From the NCBI RefSeq assembly GCF_003402235.1, contig NZ_QEWO01000010.1, positions 1 to 64,000 on the forward strand: a stretch of 64,000 nucleotides of DNA. The letters run 5' to 3'. The DNA is from Parahaliea mediterranea (GTDB taxonomy: Bacteria > Pseudomonadota > Gammaproteobacteria > Pseudomonadales > Halieaceae). Both the position numbers and the translations under genes were made by a program. Below, one piece after another: positions 54,748 to 63,320 of this stretch; positions within the stretch are counted from its first letter, which is position 1; each line of letters begins with the position of its first letter. The notes below the pieces were generated by a model, which worked only from the letters and a program-made list of their open reading frames with translations, was not told where the DNA came from and searched no databases.

Positions 54748-55599
54748 GTGCCAGCATCCAGGTCAACAAGGTTGCGCCGCCGCAGTCCCCTAGCGGTTCT
54801 TGCCCTGTGCTGGCTGGCGATCGCAGTTACGCCCGTTCGGGCCGACGTCACGATCTATGGTGGCGATGATCGGATCCGCGCGCGCATCCAGTCGCTGATC
54901 ACAGCCGAAGTGCCGGCAGATCAGATGAGCGGTGTGAACCTCGCAATCACCGTGGGCGCCGAAGCACTGAACGAATTCTGCGAAAGTGACTCAGGACGAC
55001 CCGTCCTCGCCACCTATCTCTACACCAGCCGCATACCCGCGGCCGCCGCTTCGTGCCAGCAGCAGGTTGCGGCGATCCCCGTGGATCCGCCGCTGACGGC
55101 GCTGTACCGCTTGGCCCGGGCGCTGTTTCCGGGCAGTAAGTCCGCCACCCTGATCAGCGCCGCGGGCGCAGAGGGGACTGCCGGGCCATACCTGCAACTA
55201 ACCCTACCTCCGGAGGGCGTCGCGAGGGGCTTGGGCCGTCTCATCCAGGAGGGACGATGGGATGTATTCCTGATGCCCGTTGATCCTGAGGTCTTTGGTG
55301 GTGCCGATTACCGCCTGGCGCTGGAAACCCTGTTTCGGCATCGCAAGCCCGTAGTCGTCTCCATCCCGTCGCTATTGCCCCAGGGCGCGGCGGCGGCGGC
55401 CTATTACGCCCCGGAGCAGCTGGAAGCGGCCTTGCAACGTACGCTGCGCCACTGGGCGAAATCCGGCGAGCTGCTGGCGGGACCACCTGAGCGTATACAG
55501 GTAAAAGTGAACCATTCCGTGCTTCGCAACGGCTACGGCAGAGTAATTGCAGAGCGGGACGTGCTCGCATTGGAAGTGGAGGTAAACGGTGGCGACTAG
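54748..55599 (+). CDS. Periplasmic ABC-type substrate-binding-like protein
   Basis: 283 aa, GTG start. Signal peptide with an Arg-rich start (RSTRLRRRSPLAVLALCWLAIAVTPVRA, cut near residue 32). The mature part has the layout of PF04392-like binding proteins: VFLMPVDPEVFGGADYRLALETLFRHRKPVVVSIPSLL and the end RIQVKVNHSVLRNGYGRVIAERD. No ABC permease or ATPase is near, so it probably presents a ligand to the kinase encoded next (11-bp overlap). Confidence 0.7.
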   Translation: MPASRSTRLRRRSPLAVLALCWLAIAVTPVRADVTIYGGDDRIRARIQSLITAEVPADQMSGVNLAITVGAEALNEFCESDSGRPVLATYLYTSRIPAAAASCQQQVAAIPVDPPLTALYRLARALFPGSKSATLISAAGAEGTAGPYLQLTLPPEGVARGLGRLIQEGRWDVFLMPVDPEVFGGADYRLALETLFRHRKPVVVSIPSLLPQGAAAAAYYAPEQLEAALQRTLRHWAKSGELLAGPPERIQVKVNHSVLRNGYGRVIAERDVLALEVEVNGGD

Positions 55600-57478
55600 A
55601 CGATGGCGCATGCCGTTACTGGCTTTGCTCACGCTTCCCCCGCTGTTGGGTGTGCTGCTGATCAGCGGGATATCCTGGCGCCTGTTCGATCCCGCTGTGA
55701 CTCAATCCTCTGAGGTGGCGTTGGAGGTATTGGAAGATATGATTCGCACCACCGGCAGTGAGTCTTTGCGCTACCCTCTGGCGGTGGGTGACGAGGAGGC
55801 AGTCGAAAGACTGGTCGGGGCAATGGCACGCAACGACCTGGTATTCGCGGTGCAGGTGGCGGATGCCGAAGGTCGTCTGGTGGCCCGGGCCCAAAATCAG
55901 CAGTTGCCGATCGCACAGGGAATTCAGCTGATCGAGTATCGCCAGCCGCTTACAATTCAAGCTCTGGCGGATGAGCCGGTGTCAGTTGGGGCAGGCGATG
56001 GTGAAGTGTACGTGGGCGAGGTGCTGTTCCAGTTGACGCCACACGTGCTGGCAGAGCAAAAAAGCCGATTGGTTAAAGACTACCAGCGATTGATCGGGGT
56101 GGTGTTATTGCTGGGTTCACTGCTGGTTCTGCTCGCAGCCCGGATTCTGTGGCGATCGGCGAGAACGATAACGGGCGCCTTGCGGCGAATTGCTGCAGGC
56201 GAGCGGGGTATCCTCATCGACGACGAGCCGCTGGTGTCGGAGTTTGACGTGATCGCGCGTGGCGTGAATCGATTGTCGGAGAATGTGGATGAAGCCCGGG
56301 CGCGGCAGGAAGCCTCGCTACAACAGCTTGAAGTGGCGGTGAACAGTGCCCAGCAATCGGACAGGGAAACACGCGCCTTCTACGAAACCGCAACACGGGA
56401 GATCGCCGATCCGGTAATGCAGGTGGTAGAACTGCTGAAATTGAACCAGCAGGGCGTCAGCTCGCCGGTGGACCCGGCGGTGATTCTGCACAATGCCGAG
56501 CGCGTCAAACTGTCCGTCCTCGCGATGCTGGGAAAACTCGAGGAGGCACAGGAGGGCAGGGTGACGACGGATGTGGATCTCACCGACTACTTTAGTGACC
56601 TGGCCACTCGATATCGGCCCCGGTTCGCCCGCAAGGGGCTGGCCTTTCATGTGAGTGGCAGTGCGCCGACCGTCCTCGAAAACGTCCAGATCGATTCAGG
56701 GACGCTGGATATCGTCCTGGAAAAGCTGCTGGAGAACGCGCTTGCCTTTACACCGCAAGGCGAGGTGCGGATTCATTGGCAAGTCGTGAATGAGGCGACG
56801 TTGGGCCCGGAACTGGTCATTTCGGTCAAGGACAATGGCCAAGGGATCGCTGCGCAGCACCTGGAGAAGGTTTTTGACCGGTATACGCAGTTTTCTCCGG
56901 ACAATGACGGGGCGTCTGGCAGTGGGCTCGGCCTGTACATCGCGCGGGAGTTGTTGGCTCGCAGGGGAGGTAGTCTGGGGCTGGTGAGCCAGCGCGGGGT
57001 CGGTAGTGAGTTCACGGTCCGACTGCCAGTCGTCCCGCTGACGCGCCCTGAAACCGCGCGACCTGGCCTTCAGGGGCAAACGTCGCTGACGGTGGGCGTG
57101 GATGCGTCACAGCACCGCCTGATTGAATCCAGCTTGTCAGTATGGGGTATGGAGGTCTTGCAGGCGGATACCGCAATCGAAGCGCTGGCCCTGCTCGCCA
57201 AGCATCCAGTCCGCCTCCTGTGGGTAGAAGAGGGGATAGAGGACATCGATCTGGACAGCTTTTTGGCGGAAGCAAGAAAGCGCCAGGAAGGGGCTAAGGT
57301 GGTGGTATTGGCGCTGGATGCCGCCGAGTCGCAGGACGGCGTGCTTCAGGTGCGAAAACCCGTTGAGAAGCCCGAGATTAATGCGCTGTTGCGTCAGCTC
57401 ATCGAAACAGCGGATGATCGGGTCGATTATCGACTGGTAGAACGTCTCAAAACGGTACAAAAACCAGACAATGAGTAG
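55589..57478 (+). CDS. Hybrid histidine kinase lacking the phospho-acceptor His
   Basis: 629 aa, GTG start inside the upstream gene. TM1 at 8-28, periplasmic sensor 30-165, TM2 168-187, HAMP-like region to about 250. The dimer helix reads ETATREIADP at 266-275, so Arg270 stands where the H-box His is expected. The ATPase is intact: N-box LLENA (380-384), DNGQG (415-419), GSGLGL (444-449). The C-terminal receiver (500-607) has VEEG where the Asp should be but keeps RKP (589-591). It probably signals by conformation or through another partner. Confidence 0.82.
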   Translation: MATRRWRMPLLALLTLPPLLGVLLISGISWRLFDPAVTQSSEVALEVLEDMIRTTGSESLRYPLAVGDEEAVERLVGAMARNDLVFAVQVADAEGRLVARAQNQQLPIAQGIQLIEYRQPLTIQALADEPVSVGAGDGEVYVGEVLFQLTPHVLAEQKSRLVKDYQRLIGVVLLLGSLLVLLAARILWRSARTITGALRRIAAGERGILIDDEPLVSEFDVIARGVNRLSENVDEARARQEASLQQLEVAVNSAQQSDRETRAFYETATREIADPVMQVVELLKLNQQGVSSPVDPAVILHNAERVKLSVLAMLGKLEEAQEGRVTTDVDLTDYFSDLATRYRPRFARKGLAFHVSGSAPTVLENVQIDSGTLDIVLEKLLENALAFTPQGEVRIHWQVVNEATLGPELVISVKDNGQGIAAQHLEKVFDRYTQFSPDNDGASGSGLGLYIARELLARRGGSLGLVSQRGVGSEFTVRLPVVPLTRPETARPGLQGQTSLTVGVDASQHRLIESSLSVWGMEVLQADTAIEALALLAKHPVRLLWVEEGIEDIDLDSFLAEARKRQEGAKVVVLALDAAESQDGVLQVRKPVEKPEINALLRQLIETADDRVDYRLVERLKTVQKPDNE

Positions 57479-57504
57479 AACTTTACCTTCTGAGCTCCGC
57501 CGCC

Positions 57505-57997
57505 ATGTCCATTGATTCAGCACGCGTCGTCTGTACGGGTTGTGACTACGAAACGCGGGAAGTATTCCGCCCCATTTTGATCCGGTATCAAACTGGGAAT
57601 GGGCAGTTCATTGAGACAGGGCGGACCAAATGGATGGTGCTACGACTGTACAGACTACTCCAGTATTGAACGGATACATCCGGATGCGCTGCGCGAGAAA
57701 CGGGCGCAGAAGGGGTGGTTACGGTACCAGCTCGGCCAACTGGACAATGAGATAGCCGAGTTGGGCGAGTTGATCAAGTTGGTGAATCGTCGCTCTTCGA
57801 AGGCGAGATGCCTCAAGTGCTGGTCGGACAATACAGCACCGGTCACTTTCGACGCCGAAAGCGGCACTGCTCAGGACTTTGTGCATGGTTGTGGCGGACA
57901 CTTGCGGATAATCCACGACCATTCAGGACCGCGCTTCCACTTCCGCAGGACAACCTACGTATTAAACGAGGAGGGAGAGCTCCTCGCGGAGGAGTAG
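57505..57997 (+). pseudogene. Cysteine-rich (zinc-ribbon-like) protein, frameshifted
   Basis: ATG 57505 opens SARVVCTGCDYETREVF...NGQFIETGRT, then the frame ends. The second frame continues NGWCYDCTDYSSIERIHPDAL...ARCLKCWSDNTAPVTF to 57997. CxxC pairs occur in both parts, so one gene of about 160 codons with a single extra base near 57625 is the simplest reading. If the shift is real the gene is broken; if it is a sequencing error it is a small zinc protein of unknown role, following the kinase gene by 26 bp. Confidence 0.6.
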
Positions 57998-58089
57998 GCG
58001 GCGGAACGGCACGGGATGCCTTTGTCAGGTGTCAATGGGTCATACCGGCAGGCAGGACTACCTGGTGAGGACTCCTCGCAAAAAGATGC

Positions 58090-60342
58090 TCAGAAGAAGG
58101 TAAAAGCCGCACTGATAAATACGCGATCCTGCCCGTCAATGAGCGCAACGTTGGGTGTCAGGGACGAAATTTCGGTATAGGCGTTGATACCGTCGGGGTA
58201 ATGACGGTAGTTCAGCTGTAAATCGATGTGACCTTTGGGAAGAGGAATCCGGTGGCTCAGCGTCAGATCCAGTCGGTCGTAGGAGGCATCTGCGACCTGG
58301 TCCGCCCCGTAATAAACACCCGATAGGGCGCTATGAGCACCGAGCGGCACAATACCCCACAAACTGCCGGCCTGCTGCGGCCGAAGCGTTGCTTCGAAGG
58401 GGGTTTCGGTGTCCGTATCGAGGTAGACATAGGAAGCGCCCCATTCAAACCCATTGGCCAGGGTGTGATGGAGTCCGAATTCGACGCCCTGTGTTCGCAG
58501 CTCGCCGTCATTGGTCAGCCTGAAATCCACGTAATTGAAGGGCTCGGAGATCAGGTTCCGGTAATCTTCATAGAACAAAGTGACATCCGCCTGGAGGCTG
58601 TGAAAGCGACTGTAGGACAGGCCGATTTCAGAATGCTCCAACACTTCGGGCTCAAGACCTTCGGGAGAAAGGGCGGTGCGGATCAGGTTGCCCTGACTTC
58701 TGCCCAGGTGATCCACTTCGCCGCCATCGAAGTCCACGGTGTAGGTCCAGTTGCGCTCGGTCTCATAAACATCCGGGAGCCGGGCTGACCGGGCGTGCAT
58801 GGCGCGCAGCACCAGGTGCTCACGAAGCAGGTAGTTGGCGGCAAGGCGGTAGGAGAACGCGTCGTCACTTTCCACAGTGCTGGTGGTCTCCCAGGAAAGG
58901 GTGCCATTCAAGACCCAGCGAGCGTTCGGTGCATAACGCAAGGTGTTGTACAGATGAACCGTGTCCTGATCCACCGATCCGCCCAGATACGTCTGGGCGG
59001 TCACATCGTTGCGGGTGTATGCCACACCGAAGGCGTTTTGCAGCGTGCCAGTGAGGTGTGACACGACATGCGCGTTGAGCTCAAAACGGTCCTCATCCAG
59101 GTCCTGATCGGTGATGCCACAGCGCTCATCCAGCAACTGCAGGCCCTGTGCTTGCAAGTAGGGCCCAAGGGCATCGATTGTGGCTTGTTCTTCGGGTGTC
59201 GGTGTTTGGACCAAAGAGTGATTCAGCGTCAGATTGCCCGTCAGCATGGCGCCCACCACGGCAAGCTGATCCCGCAAATCAAAATGCACGGAGGGCAAGG
59301 CGTCCACCTCTGCCACCCGGGGATCAAAGGCGAAATTGTTCCCGCAGAGGCTGATTACCTGATCTCGGGTATAGGTGCTGGCATTCAGCCCAAAAACCAC
59401 GTCGTGGGCGATCTCACCGGTATCGATCACGCCGTGCAGCTCGCTGGAAAGAAAACCACTGGTTTCATCGGCCTGCGGTGCGACCCTGAAATGACTTAGG
59501 GCCACCGCCACAAAGGGGTCATCCGAGGTGAGGTGGTCGAAGCCAGGGACCTGGTAGCTGGAGTCCGCGTAGGCAGCAGCAATATCAAGCAACCAGTGCC
59601 CGCCCAGCCGGTGCTCCAGGTTCAGCATCACCGAGTCGGTGGCAACTTCATTGTCATAGTCCCCGACGAAATCGACAGCGCCATCGAAACCGTCGTTCTC
59701 CCGATGGAAATACCGCAGTCCCCACTGGGTATCGCCGATTTGCCAGCCGCCGTTCAAAAACAGGTCTCGGGTTTGACCTTCGCCGAGTCGGGTGGAGCCG
59801 TAAAGGCCCCGAGTGGCGATGGTGTCCTGAATCAGGTTGACCGTGGAGGTCATGGCGTTGGTACCGTATTCCGGACTGGGTCCACGCACGACCTCAATGT
59901 AGTTCAGGTCCTGTAGATCCAGGGGTAGCCGGTACCAGTGGGCGCCGGCGTAGCCAGGCCGTTGCAGGCGGTTGGAGTTGTACAGCACCTCGCTGCGTCG
60001 GGGTACGTTGACGTTGGCGCCGTGATAGCCGACGGAGACATCGGAGCCATGGGTTTCACTGACCATCACTCCCGGGACGAGCCGCAGTGCGTCGACCATG
60101 TCGGTAATGCCCAGCTTGCGCAGGGTAGAGACCTCCAGGGAGGTTACTGCGTTGGGGGAATCGATGAAGGAGGAAGCCATTCGGGCCGGTGTGATGAACG
60201 TAGGGCGGTTTTCCGCGCTGACATCGGTTGCCGCATACGGCTCGGGGACGAGTGGCTCCGTCTCCGCCGCGGCAGCTCTGGACATGGCGACAATAAGCGC
60301 AGCCGCTAGCGCGGCAGTTCGGCGTGGTTCAATGAATGTCAT
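58090..60342 (-). CDS. TonB-dependent outer-membrane receptor
   Basis: 750 aa from ATG 60342. Signal peptide AALAAALIVAMSRAAAAE. Plug domain at about 45-165 (DMVDALRLVPGVMVSETHGS, YIEVVRGPSPEYGTNAMTSTVNLI). Beta-barrel to the C-terminal FTFF. The barrel includes two Cys (VISLCGNNF, LDERCGIT) that may form an external disulphide. It brings a scarce ligand (siderophore, metal or nutrient) across the outer membrane using TonB. Convergent with the binding-protein/kinase operon, which may sense its cargo. No Fur box was recognised. Confidence 0.88.
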   Translation of the reverse strand: MTFIEPRRTAALAAALIVAMSRAAAAETEPLVPEPYAATDVSAENRPTFITPARMASSFIDSPNAVTSLEVSTLRKLGITDMVDALRLVPGVMVSETHGSDVSVGYHGANVNVPRRSEVLYNSNRLQRPGYAGAHWYRLPLDLQDLNYIEVVRGPSPEYGTNAMTSTVNLIQDTIATRGLYGSTRLGEGQTRDLFLNGGWQIGDTQWGLRYFHRENDGFDGAVDFVGDYDNEVATDSVMLNLEHRLGGHWLLDIAAAYADSSYQVPGFDHLTSDDPFVAVALSHFRVAPQADETSGFLSSELHGVIDTGEIAHDVVFGLNASTYTRDQVISLCGNNFAFDPRVAEVDALPSVHFDLRDQLAVVGAMLTGNLTLNHSLVQTPTPEEQATIDALGPYLQAQGLQLLDERCGITDQDLDEDRFELNAHVVSHLTGTLQNAFGVAYTRNDVTAQTYLGGSVDQDTVHLYNTLRYAPNARWVLNGTLSWETTSTVESDDAFSYRLAANYLLREHLVLRAMHARSARLPDVYETERNWTYTVDFDGGEVDHLGRSQGNLIRTALSPEGLEPEVLEHSEIGLSYSRFHSLQADVTLFYEDYRNLISEPFNYVDFRLTNDGELRTQGVEFGLHHTLANGFEWGASYVYLDTDTETPFEATLRPQQAGSLWGIVPLGAHSALSGVYYGADQVADASYDRLDLTLSHRIPLPKGHIDLQLNYRHYPDGINAYTEISSLTPNVALIDGQDRVFISAAFTFF

Positions 60343-60440
60343 GGCGTCAAGGTTAGCTTTTCCGGTCCCTTGTTTGACGATGGCGTCGCCCACGGGGAGA
60401 GCCTCAGGGCCCGAAAGTCCCGCGGTCTCGACAGCGCAGT

Positions 60441-61106
60441 TCAGGTGCGTGCGAACAGCCATACGGCGGTTTGGATAACGGCCCCGAAGCACTCGGAAAG
60501 GATCGGGATATAGGCACCTTGCGCGGGATCGTATTGCGCAACGACGTCGGGGGGCAGGTCGTAGTGCAGGGCCGCTTCGTGCATATAGGCGAGATAGCGC
60601 CGGGAAGGCAGTGCGGGTGTCTCCAAGCTGGGTGGAGAGATCAGGGTCTTTGCCAGCGCAGTGGTACCGTCACGGAAGGTCACGGTAACTTCGCGCACGT
60701 CGTAAGAGTCCCCTTCGCTGCCGATGATGCGGGATAGCTCAGCGCTACTGAGACGGTGATACACCCCATAGGCTGTTGCGCCGGATTTGGCCTGTAGATT
60801 GGCGAAGGCAGGCTCCAGCGCTGACATTCCCTCCAGGTTAAAGGTGACGGTGTAGTCTGGCAGCGCCGCCATCTGGCTGGCAGCCCGATGAATGCCTCTC
60901 ACCCGGGTAAAATAGCGGTCGTTCATGTTGGAGCCGTAGGCGAAATAACCAACGGTTGCCGCCGGGTCCGGGGCCGGGGGGCGTCCCGGTAGCTGAATGT
61001 ACAGATTCACGCCGACAACGAATACGATCGGCAGTGTGATCGACAGCCCGAATAACCGGCGTAGCAGACGGCGATAGTGTGTGGTGGGCGGCATGCTAGA
61101 TGGCAT
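60441..61106 (-). CDS. Membrane-anchored gamma-glutamylcyclotransferase-like (GGCT/AIG2) protein
   Basis: 221 aa. One N-terminal membrane helix (LSITLPIVFVVGVNLYIQL, about 20-38) then the GGCT fold: VGYFAYGSNMNDRYFTRV (substrate loop), ANLQAKSGATAYGVYHRLSSAELSRI, GSEGDSYDVREVTV with the candidate catalytic Glu. The fold releases 5-oxoproline from gamma-glutamyl compounds. It overlaps the CI-like gene upstream by 11 bp and so is read with it. Confidence 0.72.
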   Translation of the reverse strand: MPSSMPPTTHYRRLLRRLFGLSITLPIVFVVGVNLYIQLPGRPPAPDPAATVGYFAYGSNMNDRYFTRVRGIHRAASQMAALPDYTVTFNLEGMSALEPAFANLQAKSGATAYGVYHRLSSAELSRIIGSEGDSYDVREVTVTFRDGTTALAKTLISPPSLETPALPSRRYLAYMHEAALHYDLPPDVVAQYDPAQGAYIPILSECFGAVIQTAVWLFART

Positions 61107-61665
61107 CCAGGATGGCGAGTTCTAGAAACGCTGTCGCGGTCGCCAGCACGGTGTCTTCGTCCGGGGAGGGTCCCTTGCCAACCTTGATGGCGTAGTAGCG
61201 GGCTACCCTCACAACGACCTTCGTCCAGAGCGTCAGGTGATCCGGGTCGAGTGGATCCAGATCTCTCTGCCGCATCGCCTTCGTCACCACGGTTTGTACA
61301 AACCCTTGCTGTGGCGGGGACAACCCGCTCCTCGCCAGTTCGGCATTCACATCCAGTGCGACGTACTTGCCCGTCAGATAATCCAGCAGCTCGTCCTGCG
61401 TCGCATTCACCGGGTAGTGGCTGGTGATGTAGGCGGTGAGTGTCGTCAGGTTGCTGCGTCTGGGCTTGGTGCCGGTAAACCACTTCCCCGCGGCCACCGG
61501 CTGAATTCCCGCGGCGTTGACCAGCCATTTCGATCGTCCCTGCCCCTGGGGCGGTACCGAGAGTGCATCCAGCAACGCATTGAGGCGATCCGCAAATTCC
61601 GAGTGCGTGCGCGCCATCGCTTCCAGATCGAGCAGCATGCTCTGAGTCACTAACGTGGTCGCCAT
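61096..61665 (-). CDS. CI-like HTH regulator (putative ICE repressor)
   Basis: 189 aa from ATG 61665 (CAGGAG 4 bp upstream; the longer frame to 61932 crosses the divergent promoter). The HTH is near 45-80 (SKWLVNAAGIQPVAAGKWFTGTKPRRSNLTTLTAYI). The C-terminal half is helical (PPQQGFVQTVVTKAMRQRD, LTLWTKVVVRVARYY). It is divergent from a Cro-like gene and a shared operator lies between them. It is probably the repressor of the transfer operon; no autocleavage Ala-Gly/Ser-Lys site is visible. Confidence 0.65.
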   Translation of the reverse strand: MATTLVTQSMLLDLEAMARTHSEFADRLNALLDALSVPPQGQGRSKWLVNAAGIQPVAAGKWFTGTKPRRSNLTTLTAYITSHYPVNATQDELLDYLTGKYVALDVNAELARSGLSPPQQGFVQTVVTKAMRQRDLDPLDPDHLTLWTKVVVRVARYYAIKVGKGPSPDEDTVLATATAFLELAILDAI

Positions 61666-61711
61666 GAACTCCTGTGCCGTTTTTCCGTCGAGGTGAAGAT
61701 TAATTCTATAG

Positions 61712-61790
61712 GCATTGTTGACATATTGGTATTTATCGTTAAATCTATAAACCGATACTAAAACAATATATACGCAAACACTAACAATGC
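61712..61790. promoter_or_regulatory. Divergent operator/promoter between CI-like and Cro-like genes
   Basis: Outer inverted repeat GCATTGTT (61712-61719) and AACAATGC (61783-61790). Inside are TATTGGTATTTAT (61724) and ATAAACCGATA (61747-61757), roughly inverted half sites. TTGACA at 61718-61723 may be the rightward -35. The stretch is very AT-rich within a GC-rich region. Confidence 0.55.
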
Positions 61791-61849
61791 TAAATGGCGT
61801 CTCATCGGGCCTGTGCGGTGAACGCAGTCCTGGATACGGAGGATCGAGC

Positions 61850-62071
61850 ATGTCGGTAGATGAGGTGATCAGGTATTTCGGGAACAATGCCTCGGCGGCC
61901 GCTCGCGCACTGAATACCACGCCGCACAACATTTACCGCTGGCGTCGCGAGGGGCAGGTGCCGCGGGGCCGTCAGTATGAACTGCACCTGAAGACCCGCG
62001 GCGCCCTCAAGGCCGATGGGTTTGATCCCGACGTCGACTACCTGGCGATTGGGCGGACCTTGGCGCAATGA
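61850..62071 (+). CDS. Cro-like DNA-binding protein
   Basis: 73 aa from ATG 61850 (GGAGG 8 bp upstream). MSVDEVIRYFGNNASAAARALNTTPHNIYRWRREGQVP is a Cro-type HTH, with the tail YELHLKTRGALKAD. Its stop overlaps the next start (ATGA), so it leads the transfer operon. Together with the CI-like protein it could form a bistable switch. Confidence 0.8.
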   Translation: MSVDEVIRYFGNNASAAARALNTTPHNIYRWRREGQVPRGRQYELHLKTRGALKADGFDPDVDYLAIGRTLAQ

Positions 62072-62748
62072 GGTGGCGATGGCTGGCAGGTCTGGCAGTG
62101 CTGTCCGGGGCCGTTGCCGCTGAAACTCCCGAGGTCGTCATCACCAGCGAGATTCCTTTGGCTGAAAGCGCCCAGACTTGGGGCCTCAGTGAAGCCGAAT
62201 TTCGGCGCTATCAACGCCTCATGGCGGGCCGGCGCGGGCAATGGTCGCCGGGTCTCGATCCCATCACGGCGCTTGGGGTGAGCACGGATTCGGCCGCGGA
62301 ACGCCGGCGTTTTGCCGAGCTGTTCGTCAAGGCCGAGTTTGAACGCACTCGCAAGGAGCTCGCCTTTCAAGCCGCCGTCGATGACGCCTGGCAACGCCTA
62401 TACCCACAGACGCCGCGCCTCTCGACCAACGACCAACCCCAACAGGCGCAGACGGGGGGCCAATTCGCTCAACGCACCGCGCTGATTCTCAGGCTGGGCA
62501 GTACGACGGGCCGCAACCGTTTGATCAAACTGCTCCAGGGTCATCCGGGCCAACTCGATGTGCACGTGGTCGGCGCTCGCGGCGATGACGCCGCGCTGCG
62601 TGACTGGGCCGCGGACGTCCCACTGCTGGAACAGGCGCTCACCGAGGGCAGGGCAACACTCAATCACGGCGATCAATTCCGCACGGAAGTCGATCTGCCG
62701 GCCATCTACCGCAGGGATGGGGTAGGGCAATGGGCGCGCGTCGAGTGA
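62068..62748 (+). CDS. TIGR03759-type integrating conjugative element protein
   Basis: 226 aa. Signal peptide MRWRWLAGLAVLSGAVAAE. The body has WGLSEAEFRRYQRLMAGRRGQWSPGLDPITALGV, the mark of this ICE family, and LILRLGSTTGRNRLIKLLQGHPGQLDVHVVG. A periplasmic part of the PFGI-1-type transfer apparatus; exact role unknown. ATGA overlap with the Cro-like gene. Confidence 0.88.
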   Translation: MRWRWLAGLAVLSGAVAAETPEVVITSEIPLAESAQTWGLSEAEFRRYQRLMAGRRGQWSPGLDPITALGVSTDSAAERRRFAELFVKAEFERTRKELAFQAAVDDAWQRLYPQTPRLSTNDQPQQAQTGGQFAQRTALILRLGSTTGRNRLIKLLQGHPGQLDVHVVGARGDDAALRDWAADVPLLEQALTEGRATLNHGDQFRTEVDLPAIYRRDGVGQWARVE

Positions 62749-63320
62749 TGCAAGCGCTGGTCGGCGCCGTCCTGGGAAGCGTTGCAACGTTCGCGATTGC
62801 CGACCGCGCGCACTATGACGTGGTCGCTGACTACGTCGGCGTCCCTAGGGATATTTTCTATGCGATGGCGTTGGCAGAGTCCGGGCGGGAGCGGGACGGG
62901 CTGTTAGCGCCGTGGCCTTGGACCCTGAACATCGCGGGCGACGCCCATTTTTACCCCGATCGCGACGCCATGTTCGCCGCCCTAATGACGGCGTTGCAAA
63001 ACGGTCAGTTGCGTGTCGATGTGGGGCCGCTGCAACTCAATTGGTACTGGCAGTTCGAGCGGATTGACTCGCCCTGGCGGATTACTGACCCCGTGGTGAA
63101 TGCCAAGCTCGCCGCCGCGTTCCTTAAGGAACACTTTGAGCGGTCCGGTGATTGGTGGTTGGCGGTGGGGCACTATCACCGCCCCAGTGAGACCACCGTC
63201 GTGGATCGGGCAACAGCAGCGGCCTATCGCGAACGGGTGAGGTCCCTGCATACGCGCTACGCCGAGAAGTCCGCCGGGCGGAGCGAGCCCATTACACGGG
63301 AGGTGGCCGATGCGCATTAG
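62730..63320 (+). CDS. Lytic transglycosylase of the transfer system
   Basis: 196 aa. Signal sequence VMQALVGAVLGSVATFAIAD. SLT fold: IFYAMALAESGR with the catalytic Glu, and LRVDVGPLQLNWYWQ. It opens peptidoglycan locally for the conjugation apparatus. The start at 62730 has GGGGTAGGG upstream; ATG 62748, overlapping the previous stop, is the alternative. Confidence 0.88.
   Translation: MGARRVMQALVGAVLGSVATFAIADRAHYDVVADYVGVPRDIFYAMALAESGRERDGLLAPWPWTLNIAGDAHFYPDRDAMFAALMTALQNGQLRVDVGPLQLNWYWQFERIDSPWRITDPVVNAKLAAAFLKEHFERSGDWWLAVGHYHRPSETTVVDRATAAAYRERVRSLHTRYAEKSAGRSEPITREVADAH

Noticed and set aside
61096-61932. Extended N-terminus of the CI-like gene
   Set aside because: The extra 89 codons cross the divergent operator and the Cro-like gene; ATG 61665 has a good ribosome site.
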